Positions 1 to 5,811 of a stretch of DNA of 7,321 nt are shown here, piece by piece. The notes under the pieces are model-generated. The model worked only from the letters and a program-made list of their open reading frames with translations, searched no databases and was not told the origin of the DNA. Position numbers and translations under genes: made by a program. Each line of letters begins with the position of its first letter. The first letter of the stretch is position 1. The DNA comes from IMCC26077 sp964561165 (GTDB lineage: Bacteria; Actinomycetota; Actinomycetes; Nanopelagicales; Nanopelagicaceae): contig CAZLOJ010000050.1 of the NCBI GenBank assembly GCA_964561165.1, positions 1-7,321 of the forward strand, in the 5' to 3' direction.

Positions 1-2
1 TT

Positions 3-77
3 AACGGGAATGAGCCGCGCGAGTCTGTCATCGACACAAAGTTCACCGCCCGCGCAAGCAGCCAAGGTGCGCGCTAA
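3..77 (+). CDS. C-terminal end of an unidentified protein (5' truncated)
   Basis: The left edge cuts into a reading frame that stays open from base 3 and ends at TAA 75-77, immediately before the ATG of the MmgE/PrpD gene. The 24 visible residues (ending ...FTARASSQGAR) are too few to assign a family and I do not recognise them. The choice of frame rests on the direct TAA-ATG junction, which resembles the tight junctions elsewhere in this operon. A second frame stays open from base 1 to 111 but would overlap the next gene by more than 30 nt, so it is less likely. If real, this is the gene upstream of the MmgE/PrpD gene in the same operon. Confidence 0.45.
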   Translation, partial: NGNEPRESVIDTKFTARASSQGAR

Positions 78-1319
78 ATGTCAGAGCAAGTGGCAAATGC
101 ACAGCGACTAGTGCGAGAGCTAGTTGATCTATCGACGCTTTATCGTTCCGTAGAGTTACTAGAGCGATTAGAGGTACTCCTCGCAGATTTCATCATCTGC
201 GTTGTGAGCGGTAATAGATTGCACGCTGCAGATTCGTTACTTAAGAACGATGGCGCAATCGGGCTCGCGACACGATTGGCGAGTCAGTCCGCATATGAAG
301 ATAAAGATGATCTTGATTGGTCCGCAGTGAACCATCCAGGCTCTGTCGTATTCGCGGCTAGTTTTGCAATTGCTTTGGAGCATCCGAAGTACCGCGAGAA
401 TTTCCTTGCATCAGCGTTAGCCGGTATGCGAGCAAGCGCTTCAGCAGCACATTTTTTCGGTCCAGGACACCGTAAGCGCTGGCACATCACAGCAACCGCT
501 GGCACTTTCGGTGCCGTTTGTGCTGCTTCAGCCGCCCTTAACCTTGATAACGCAACTGCGCAGAAAGCGCTGCACTTAGCAGGCACAAATATGGGTGGCT
601 TAGGTCAAGTCTCCCGAGAATTGCAGGGCACGCCGCGATTTAATCGCGCAGCGGCGGCAGCGCTTGGCGTTGCATCGGCCTTCGGCGCATATGAGGGGAT
701 TCCTGCAATAGAGAATCTCTGGGATGGCGATCGTGGTCTGCTTGAAGTTTTTGATCTTGCTGGCGTCATCACAGATGGTGCACTGATCAAAGACGGCATC
801 TCGACAGTGCGGGTGCGCACCTTTCCCGCCACCGGCTTTATTCAAAGTGCGCTTTTAGGTGTGAGCCAGTTGGCTCAGCAACATAGCGCTAGTGGTGAAC
901 TCAAACGCCTCACGGTCACAGTGAACAGTGGCGTCTTTCCCATTCTTAATGATCCAAAGAAAGAACGATGGTGGAACCTTGCGCTTAATAGCGCTGCAGC
1001 ATGGGCTTCTAAAGATCCCATGGTGCTTACGCCAGCAGTTCAGATTGAGAATTTAGTCCATGCAGTGGGCGGTGATCTCCCGCTTGGAAGTGCACATATT
1101 CGCGCTGAAACTTCTGAGGGAGTTTTTGAACTCACCATTGATCAAGCCCCAGGACTTGATCTGTTCGCTGCTCATGAAGTCGCATGGCGCGAAGCAAAAT
1201 GGAGCTCAATGATTGGTGCTGACTATGTCGAAATTGTTAATTGTGTGAAGGCTTTAATTAGTGAGCAAGCAAATGATTCGACATGGGCGCGCATCAACCA
1301 ATTCTTGCGAGAGGGGTAA
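78..1319 (+). CDS. MmgE/PrpD family protein (2-methylcitrate dehydratase / cis-aconitate decarboxylase superfamily), divergent
   Basis: A protein of 413 aa, somewhat shorter than the usual 440-500 aa of this family. The all-helical N-terminal domain is recognisable: HPGS at 86-89 in the helix that normally lines the active site, then RWHITATAGTFGA at 134-146 with His136 matching the conserved GxHxT signature, and an Ala-rich helix near 186-206 that normally follows the K-x(n)-GxAA region. Family members are cytoplasmic and dehydrate 2-methylcitrate or decarboxylate cis-aconitate, but many are uncharacterised. The second family signature, normally KxYPxCxxxH at the start of the C-terminal domain, reads RTFPATGFIQ at 247-256. 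The Lys, Cys and His are therefore absent, and the activity of PrpD or CAD cannot be assumed. The start is ATG 78 with AAGG at 64-67 ten bases upstream, directly after the preceding stop. It lies in an operon with the esterase and VOC genes. The family is secure; the substrate is unknown. Confidence 0.86.
   Translation: MSEQVANAQRLVRELVDLSTLYRSVELLERLEVLLADFIICVVSGNRLHAADSLLKNDGAIGLATRLASQSAYEDKDDLDWSAVNHPGSVVFAASFAIALEHPKYRENFLASALAGMRASASAAHFFGPGHRKRWHITATAGTFGAVCAASAALNLDNATAQKALHLAGTNMGGLGQVSRELQGTPRFNRAAAAALGVASAFGAYEGIPAIENLWDGDRGLLEVFDLAGVITDGALIKDGISTVRVRTFPATGFIQSALLGVSQLAQQHSASGELKRLTVTVNSGVFPILNDPKKERWWNLALNSAAAWASKDPMVLTPAVQIENLVHAVGGDLPLGSAHIRAETSEGVFELTIDQAPGLDLFAAHEVAWREAKWSSMIGADYVEIVNCVKALISEQANDSTWARINQFLREG
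1311..1316 (+). promoter_or_regulatory. Shine-Dalgarno sequence of the esterase gene
   Basis: GAGGGG lies 8 nt before ATG 1325 and inside the last codons of the MmgE/PrpD gene. It decides the start. The in-frame ATG at 1283 would add 14 residues (a stretch rich in Arg/Gly before MALHP), overlap the upstream gene by 37 nt and have no comparable ribosome site. Confidence 0.7.
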
Positions 1320-1324
1320 AACGC

Positions 1325-2272
1325 ATGGCCCTACATCCAATAATAAAAGAGTTTCAGGATATGTTGGCAAAGACTCCAACGAAACCTCAATGGGAATCGA
1401 CTCCAGCCGAAGTGCGCGCAATAGCGGGTCAAAAATGGAAATCCGAATATCTAGGTAGCGCCGACAGTGTGGCCAGAATCGAATACCGTTACATATCAGG
1501 TCCGACGGCAGAGTTGCCTGTCAAGATCTACACCCCACACGGTGCTGGACCTTTTCCAGCCGTCATTTTCTTTCATGGTGGTGGCTGGGTGGCAGGCAAT
1601 ATCGAACTCAACGGTGTACAACACCAACAATTAGCTCACGACAGCCGTTCCGTAGTAGTAGCCGTCAATTACCAGAAAGCGCCAGAACACTCTTTCCCAA
1701 CTCCGTTTGATGATTGTTACGCAACTACTGAGTGGGTCTTTGCAAACGCAGACGCTCTGCTAATCAACAAAGAGGAGATTGGCGTTGCTGGTGATAGCGC
1801 AGGTGGCAACTTAGCTGCTGCTGTAGCGTTAAAGGCCCGTGATGTAAACGGACCGAAGATTGCTTTTCAGATTCTGATTTATCCAGCGGTTGATTACAAA
1901 TTTGATTATCCTTCCATGATTGATAACGCAACCGGGTATTCGCTAACGACTCAAGGTATGAAGTGGTACTGGGATCAATACATGGGAACTGAAGCAGATC
2001 TTGGAAATCCTTATTTCAGACCAATGGCTGAAACTAACTTGGCAGACCTTCCGCCTGCCTTCACGCTCACCGCAGAGCTCGATCCACTTCGCGATGAAGG
2101 GGAGCTCTACGCCAAGCGTTTGGGCGATGCAGGTGTCACAAGTGTGATCAAAAGATATGACTCGCTCATCCACGGTTTTATGTTGATGCAAGGCTTCTTG
2201 CCAGAAGCGCGCGAAGCAGTTAGAGATATTGCGGAAAATATCCGCGAATTCATCAATCCGAGGGTTTCATGA
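1325..2272 (+). CDS. alpha/beta-hydrolase, HSL-like esterase/lipase family (alpha/beta hydrolase fold-3)
   Basis: A cytoplasmic serine hydrolase of 315 aa, the normal length for bacterial hormone-sensitive-lipase-like esterases. An N-terminal cap region (about 1-65) precedes the oxyanion-hole motif HGGG at 84-87. The nucleophile elbow GDSAGG at 156-161 places the catalytic Ser at 158. Asp253 in the DPLRDEG segment and His283 in the HGF segment complete the triad. All key residues are present, so an active carboxylesterase or deacylase acting on short acyl esters is likely; the natural substrate is unknown. No signal peptide is visible. The gene starts 5 nt after the MmgE/PrpD stop, and its TGA overlaps the ATG of the VOC gene (ATGA, 2269-2272), so the three are probably co-transcribed and the last two translationally coupled. 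The esterase may release an acid or alcohol handled by its neighbours (inference). Confidence 0.92.
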   Translation: MALHPIIKEFQDMLAKTPTKPQWESTPAEVRAIAGQKWKSEYLGSADSVARIEYRYISGPTAELPVKIYTPHGAGPFPAVIFFHGGGWVAGNIELNGVQHQQLAHDSRSVVVAVNYQKAPEHSFPTPFDDCYATTEWVFANADALLINKEEIGVAGDSAGGNLAAAVALKARDVNGPKIAFQILIYPAVDYKFDYPSMIDNATGYSLTTQGMKWYWDQYMGTEADLGNPYFRPMAETNLADLPPAFTLTAELDPLRDEGELYAKRLGDAGVTSVIKRYDSLIHGFMLMQGFLPEAREAVRDIAENIREFINPRVS

Positions 2273-2741
2273 CACATATAACGGGTTTCTTTCATGGCGG
2301 AATCACAGTCAAAGATATGGACACAGCGCTAGCTTTCTACCGCGATGGTTTGCAGCTCGAAGTCGCGTTTGACGTTATCAACGGGGCCGATTATCTCCGA
2401 AATGTATTAGCGCTACCCTTCTCTGAGATTCGAATCGTTTNNNNNNNNNNNNNNNNNNNNNNNNNNNNNNNNNNNNNNNNNNNNNNNNNNNNNNNNNNNN
2501 NNNNNNNNNNNNNNNNNNNNNNNNNNNNNNNNNNNNNNNNGATTATGGCGCTGGGCACTTATGTCTTTACGTTGATGACATCGATGCCTTAGTGGCTCGC
2601 ATGCATGGTCTTGGGTACAAAACGCGCAGCGCCCACGCGGTAGATATTGTTGCTGGCCCGAATATTGGCGCAAAAGTCGTCTATTTGATTGATCCTGATG
2701 GTTACCACGTGGAGCTCTTTCAGAAACCTAATAAGAGCTAG
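2269..2741 (+). CDS. VOC family protein (glyoxalase/bleomycin-resistance/extradiol dioxygenase fold), interrupted by assembly gap
   Basis: The N-terminal 57 residues (2269-2439) give a typical first beta-alpha-beta-beta-beta module: FFHGGITV with His9, then MDTALAFYRDGLQLEV. After the 100-N gap, bases 2541-2738 encode 66 residues of the second module in a different frame: GAGHLCLYVDDIDAL, then LIDPDGYHVELFQ, ending at TAG 2739-2741. Visible candidate metal ligands are His9, the His of GHLCLYV and the Glu of HVEL. This is the 2-His-1-Glu pattern of metal-dependent VOC enzymes such as extradiol dioxygenases; epimerases and glyoxalases use related sets. The 123 visible residues plus a short missing piece fit a one-domain VOC protein of about 130-150 aa. 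The frame change across the Ns means that the placeholder length is wrong, not that the gene is broken. The start ATG overlaps the esterase stop. Reaction and substrate are unknown. Confidence 0.85.
2441..2540. other. Assembly gap (100 N) inside the VOC gene
   Basis: Exactly 100 N. The coding frame before the gap (one spare base at 2440) and after it (codon start at 2541) requires the true missing length to be 2 modulo 3, which 100 is not. The run is therefore a fixed-size scaffold placeholder. From the usual VOC length, the real missing piece is probably some tens of bases up to about 90. Confidence 0.95.
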
Positions 2742-3475
2742 AACATCACGCTTCCGCCATCCTGGCTGAGCGCTTGCCCGGTGATGTACTTCGCTTCATC
2801 TGTGATCAGAAATCGAACCAATGCAGCGATCTCTTCAGGTTGGGCCGCTCTTTTCATAGGAATACTGTCAAGGCGAGTTGCCTCCAAATCGCTATAGGGA
2901 ATCTCGCGTAACTCTGAAAGTCTATGTAAGACATGCTCTTGCATCGGAGTATCAGTTATGCCGGGCAAGATTGCATTCACGTTGATAGCACGCGATGCTA
3001 ATACATGAGCCCACGAACGTGTCATAGCAAGCAGCGCAGTCTTCGATGAAGCGTAGACAGCGGTTTCTGGGGTCACAGTCAGGCGCGCAGAGACTGACGA
3101 GAGATTCACGATTGAACCACCATCGCTCATGACTTCGCTCAAATGGCTCATGAGATACCACGGTGCTTCGACGTTCACGGCATAGATATCTCGAATATCT
3201 TGAGTAGTGAAATCTCTGATTTTCTTTAGTCGAATCAACGCTGCGCCGTTAATGAGCGCATGCGCACCACGACCTGCCTTCACTACTTCTGCGCGACCTT
3301 CGTCATGTGCTAGATCAACAACCAAATGTTCTATCCCTGTTATCGCACTAAGTTGTTGAGCATTGATATCAACGCCAATCACTCGCATACCCTCATCGCG
3401 CAAGCGTTCTGCAACAGCTCTACCGATTCCACTTGAGGCGCCAGTTACGACCGCCAACTTTCCGTTAAGTGTCAT
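2738..3475 (-). CDS. SDR family NAD-dependent oxidoreductase (classical short-chain dehydrogenase)
   Basis: A protein of 245 aa, the standard length for a classical SDR. The Rossmann nucleotide motif TGASSGIG is at 11-18. Asp36 at the end of strand beta-2 (VIGVD) favours NAD(H) over NADP(H). The usual NNAG is INGA at 75-78. The catalytic set is Asn101, Ser127, Tyr141 and Lys145 (YASSK), so it should be active. The PG motif is at 171-172 and the C-terminal QDGG at 238-241. Substrate-specific regions do not point to a known subfamily. It is the last gene of a three-gene minus operon: its ATG (3475-3473) overlaps the TGA of the TIM-barrel gene in ATGA, and it has little Shine-Dalgarno of its own, so translation is probably coupled. 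Its TAG stop overlaps the TAG of the converging VOC gene. A role in oxidising or reducing a hydroxyl of the operon's substrate is an inference. Confidence 0.93.
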   Translation of the reverse strand: MTLNGKLAVVTGASSGIGRAVAERLRDEGMRVIGVDINAQQLSAITGIEHLVVDLAHDEGRAEVVKAGRGAHALINGAALIRLKKIRDFTTQDIRDIYAVNVEAPWYLMSHLSEVMSDGGSIVNLSSVSARLTVTPETAVYASSKTALLAMTRSWAHVLASRAINVNAILPGITDTPMQEHVLHRLSELREIPYSDLEATRLDSIPMKRAAQPEEIAALVRFLITDEAKYITGQALSQDGGSVMF

Positions 3476-4326
3476 GACTTTGCTAACTCTTTTCGTGTAA
3501 AAGCAATTGCTTGCTTTGCGACATCAATTTCTTCAAGGCCAGTATTGAGATTAGAAAGTTCGATGACAACTGGATCTGCGAAATTTCGCTCTCGCAAAAT
3601 AGCCAGACATTGATCGGCGTGGGTATCACCTTGGCCGTAATAGACCGTTGGCCACCAGCCAGTTGGCGCTTCGTGGCCAGGCAGACAGAGCGTCTCCTTC
3701 AACTGGATCATGAACACTCGATCGAGATCGAGAGTTCTTAGGAGTTCAAAATGGTCATCGCCAACTCGTTTGGCGTTGCCCGTATCCAGACATAGACCCA
3801 GCGCTGGATTTCCAATGGAATCGATGAGTTCCACCAGGCGCATTACCGGAAAATCCGCGTGGTTCTCAATAGAGAGGCGAAGACCAAGTTCGCTAGCGAG
3901 CGCGGCCGCTTCGCGCAGTTGTGGCCGGAGAATCTCATGGCGCTGCGAAATCGAGTCTTGGAAGTTCTTCTGGTTGCCGAGCACGATTCGCATTTGAGTG
4001 GCGCCGACTTTGGCAGCAAGAGCAAGGTAATGGAGCACGCTCGCCTGAGCCTCTAGATTCTTTCCTCCGTTATATCCATTGGGATGGCCCCAGGTGAAAA
4101 CAACCTCTCGTTCTTCAGGATTTACCTGCTTCCATCTGGCCACCTCGCGGATGACTTCATCATCACTGGGCATGTAAGAAGTTTGAATTGAGGCCAACGT
4201 GATGCGCTCGACATCGCAGAAATCGAAGAAGTCACGAAGCGACCACTTCGTTTCGGGCAGCGTCTCCCACGCAGTGATCTCGCCGTAGAAGCGATGAAAG
4301 CTGTAGCTATCGAGTCCTAATTTCAT
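3472..4326 (-). CDS. sugar phosphate isomerase/epimerase-like protein (xylose isomerase-like TIM barrel, AP endonuclease family 2 fold)
   Basis: A protein of 284 aa beginning MKLGLDSYSFH, the usual first strand of this TIM-barrel family (IolE, IolI, Hyi, tagatose/psicose epimerases, 3-dehydroshikimate dehydratases). Glu154 in SIENH, Asp181 in CLDTGN and Glu256 in VVIELSN occupy the divalent-metal ligand positions. The fourth ligand, usually His in an HxK/HLKD segment, appears to be Gln208 (MIQLKE). GQGDTH at 231-236 matches the common G-x-G segment before the last strands. Likely chemistry is isomerisation, epimerisation or dehydration of a sugar-like compound. ATG 4326 was chosen because it overlaps the TGA of the upstream SDR in ATGA; an in-frame TTG at 4338 would add four residues but overlaps 16 nt. 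It sits between two SDR genes with 4-nt overlaps on both sides, which suggests successive steps on one substrate. Confidence 0.88.
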   Translation of the reverse strand: MKLGLDSYSFHRFYGEITAWETLPETKWSLRDFFDFCDVERITLASIQTSYMPSDDEVIREVARWKQVNPEEREVVFTWGHPNGYNGGKNLEAQASVLHYLALAAKVGATQMRIVLGNQKNFQDSISQRHEILRPQLREAAALASELGLRLSIENHADFPVMRLVELIDSIGNPALGLCLDTGNAKRVGDDHFELLRTLDLDRVFMIQLKETLCLPGHEAPTGWWPTVYYGQGDTHADQCLAILRERNFADPVVIELSNLNTGLEEIDVAKQAIAFTRKELAKS

Positions 4327-5090
4327 CGAGATAGCCAACCACCATCTACGGGAAGTAGTACCCCATGGAGGTAATCGGAAGCTGTTGCAGCAAGAAAGAG
4401 CGCAGGGCCAACCAGATCACTGGGCTCGCCCCACCGTCCGCTCGTTAATCGTGCGAGCACTTGATCATGTCGCACTGGATCGGTCCAGATGTGTTTATTC
4501 AATTTTGTTTTTATGTAGCCAGGTGCGATTGCATTCACATTTACGCCATGCGGCGCCCATTCGTTCGACAGCGCCTTGGTTAATTGACCAACGCCACCTT
4601 TTGCTGCTGCATATCCTGATGCGTTAAGCCCACCTTGGAATGTGAGCATCGATGCGATGTTGATGATCTTTCCTTTTTTTCGCTCAATCATCTGTGGCGC
4701 AACAGCTTGTGCAAGTCGGAACGTTGCTGTCAGATTTACTTGGATCTGTTCATGCCATGTATCTAACGACATCTGTGTGGCCGGTCCAGGAAAAACATTT
4801 CCGTGCGCTTGAATTAACACATCTATACCACCAAGAGTTTCGTCAGCTTGAGAAACGAACTTTTGAATTGATTCGTCAGACATTAAGTCTGCTTCGATAA
4901 ATCGAACATTTGTACTTCCCGAATATGTCGCGCGCGCTTGGGCTGCCGACTCTTCGTTACGTGCGCTCACCACAACTTGGGTGCCAGCGGCAAGGAAGCC
5001 TGAAACCAGCCCCGCACCAATCCCGCCAGTGCCACCGGTTATAACTACTCGTTTTCCAGAAATATCGAAGAGTTCATCGATAATCGCCAT
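4323..5090 (-). CDS. KduD-like SDR oxidoreductase (similar to 2-dehydro-3-deoxy-D-gluconate 5-dehydrogenase)
   Basis: A protein of 255 aa. The N-terminal ELFDISGKRVVITG, TGGTGGIG at 18-25, INIASMLTFQGG, NEWAPHGVNVNAIAPGYIKT, GRWGEPSDL at 218-226 and terminal DGGWLSR resemble the KduD/gluconate 5-dehydrogenase branch of classical SDRs as I recall it. Catalytic Asn119, Ser147, Tyr160 and Lys164 are all present. Arg44 after beta-2 (VVVSARN) suggests NADP(H). The NNAG motif is replaced by QAHG at 94-97. KduD enzymes oxidise or reduce C5 of keto-deoxy sugar acids in uronate breakdown; the exact substrate here is not proven. The start is ATG 5090, with GGAG six bases upstream. An in-frame ATG at 5102 would add MEHF, but its own sequence contains that ribosome site. 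It is the first gene of the minus operon, transcribed from the divergent region at 5091-5203. Confidence 0.9.
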   Translation of the reverse strand: MAIIDELFDISGKRVVITGGTGGIGAGLVSGFLAAGTQVVVSARNEESAAQARATYSGSTNVRFIEADLMSDESIQKFVSQADETLGGIDVLIQAHGNVFPGPATQMSLDTWHEQIQVNLTATFRLAQAVAPQMIERKKGKIINIASMLTFQGGLNASGYAAAKGGVGQLTKALSNEWAPHGVNVNAIAPGYIKTKLNKHIWTDPVRHDQVLARLTSGRWGEPSDLVGPALFLAATASDYLHGVLLPVDGGWLSR

Positions 5091-5096
5091 GAAGTG

Positions 5097-5100
5097 CTCC
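5097..5100 (-). promoter_or_regulatory. Shine-Dalgarno sequence of the KduD-like gene
   Basis: On the minus strand the bases read GGAG, six bases before ATG 5090. They overlap the upstream in-frame ATG (5102-5100, reading ATGGAG). This favours the inner ATG as the main start. Confidence 0.6.
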
Positions 5101-5191
5101 ATCTCTCAAGAACTGAGTGTTGAGTATTGCCTAGCTGCTCCCTAATATCTAGATTATCCGGGTAGCGGCAAAAATCTTTCACTAGATGATC

Positions 5192-5196
5192 AGGAG
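5192..5196 (+). promoter_or_regulatory. Shine-Dalgarno sequence of the third SDR gene
   Basis: AGGAG lies seven bases before ATG 5204. It fixes the start there rather than at the in-frame ATG 5186, which has no ribosome site and would place AGGAG inside the coding region. Confidence 0.75.
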
Positions 5197-5203
5197 TTTG
5201 ACG

Positions 5204-5791
5204 ATGAGCATGGTTTGGCGAAACGACGCAGGTCTCGTTGGTAAATCAGTTGTAGTGACAGGTGCGGCTGGTGGAATCGGAAGTGCCGTCGCGCGCGGAT
5301 TCGCCGAGGCAGGCTCGAAAGTTCTCTTGGTCGACATTCCAGGCGCACCACTTGATGATGTGCTCAAGTCATTGGCAGGTACAGGCCATCAGATCTTCCC
5401 ATGCGATCTGTCAGACCTCGACGGGCATGCGAAAATTTTCGATAAGGCAGCAGAGGCAGCGGAAGTTGTTGCGCTTGCACACTGTGCTGCAGTTCTGCGT
5501 CGTCGCTCAACGGTTGACGATGTCACCGAAGAAGATTGGGATCTTCAAATTGATGTCAATATGAAGGCCACCTTCTTCTTAAATCGCTCGGCTCGAGATC
5601 ACTTTAAGAAACACGGCACCAAGGCTTCGATTGTGAATTTCTCATCACAAGGTTGGTGGACTGGNNNNNNNNNNNNNNNNNNNNNNNNNNNNNNNNNNNN
5701 NNNNNNNNNNNNNNNNNNNNNNNNNNNNNNNNNNNNNNNNNNNNNNNNNNNNNNNNNNNNNNNNGTCTCCGGCGGGCAGTTGATGTACTAA
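5204..5791 (+). CDS. SDR family oxidoreductase, interrupted by assembly gap (catalytic Tyr/Lys not visible)
   Basis: The visible N-terminal 153 residues (5204-5662) are a classical SDR: VVVTGAAGGIG with TGAAGGIG at 19-26, Asp44 after beta-2 (LLVD) favouring NAD(H), DL at 68-69 in the adenine-contacting position, AHCAA at 92-96 in place of NNAG, Asn119 (VNM) and the NFSS segment with Ser147/Ser148 before the gap. The YxxxK and the substrate-binding half fall in the N run. After the gap, bases 5765-5791 read VSGGQLMY and TAA, which fits the end of an SDR (GxxxxVSGG). A typical 245-255 aa SDR would need roughly 85-95 more residues, far more than 100 nt, so the gap size is a placeholder. The gene is divergent from the KduD-like operon and converges on the transporter with 20 nt between stops. 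Its substrate is unknown. Confidence 0.85.
   Translation: MSMVWRNDAGLVGKSVVVTGAAGGIGSAVARGFAEAGSKVLLVDIPGAPLDDVLKSLAGTGHQIFPCDLSDLDGHAKIFDKAAEAAEVVALAHCAAVLRRRSTVDDVTEEDWDLQIDVNMKATFFLNRSARDHFKKHGTKASIVNFSSQGWWTXXXXXXXXXXXXXXXXXXXXXXXXXXXXXXXXXXVSGGQLMY
5665..5764. other. Assembly gap (100 N) inside the third SDR gene
   Basis: Exactly 100 N, the same size as the first gap. The flanking coding pieces lack about 85-95 residues of a normal SDR, so the true gap is probably near 250-290 nt if the join is correct. The frame happens to agree across the Ns, but that is not evidence for a real 100-nt distance. Confidence 0.93.
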
Positions 5792-5811
5792 CAGATTTAC
5801 TAAACGAAGCA

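Larger units (their letters stand above)
5091..5203. promoter_or_regulatory. Divergent promoter region between the KduD-like operon and the third SDR gene
   Basis: This is a 113-nt non-coding region between head-to-head genes. On the plus strand, TTGAGT (5120-5125), 17 nt and TAATAT (5143-5148) form a candidate sigma-70-type promoter. On the minus strand, GTGAAA (5182-5177), 18 nt and GATAAT (5158-5153) form another. Each box has four to five of six consensus matches. The two -10 boxes flank the centre of an inverted repeat, TAAT (5143-5146), N6, ATTA (5153-5156), which contains the 8-bp palindrome ATCTAGAT (5147-5154). A regulator bound there would cover both promoters. The promoters are inferred by eye and the bound protein is unknown. 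Confidence 0.4.

Noticed and set aside
3710..3997. Plus-strand open frame of 95 aa inside the TIM-barrel gene.
   Set aside because: Antisense shadow of a clear coding region, with an Arg/Ser-rich composition typical of such shadows.
4326..4338. TTG at 4338 as the start of the TIM-barrel gene.
   Set aside because: ATG 4326 gives the common ATGA overlap and the family's usual N-terminus; TTG would give a 16-nt overlap without a good ribosome site.
5792..5811. Transcription terminator between the converging third SDR and transporter genes.
   Set aside because: The 20 nt contain no inverted repeat or T-run that would form a hairpin terminator.
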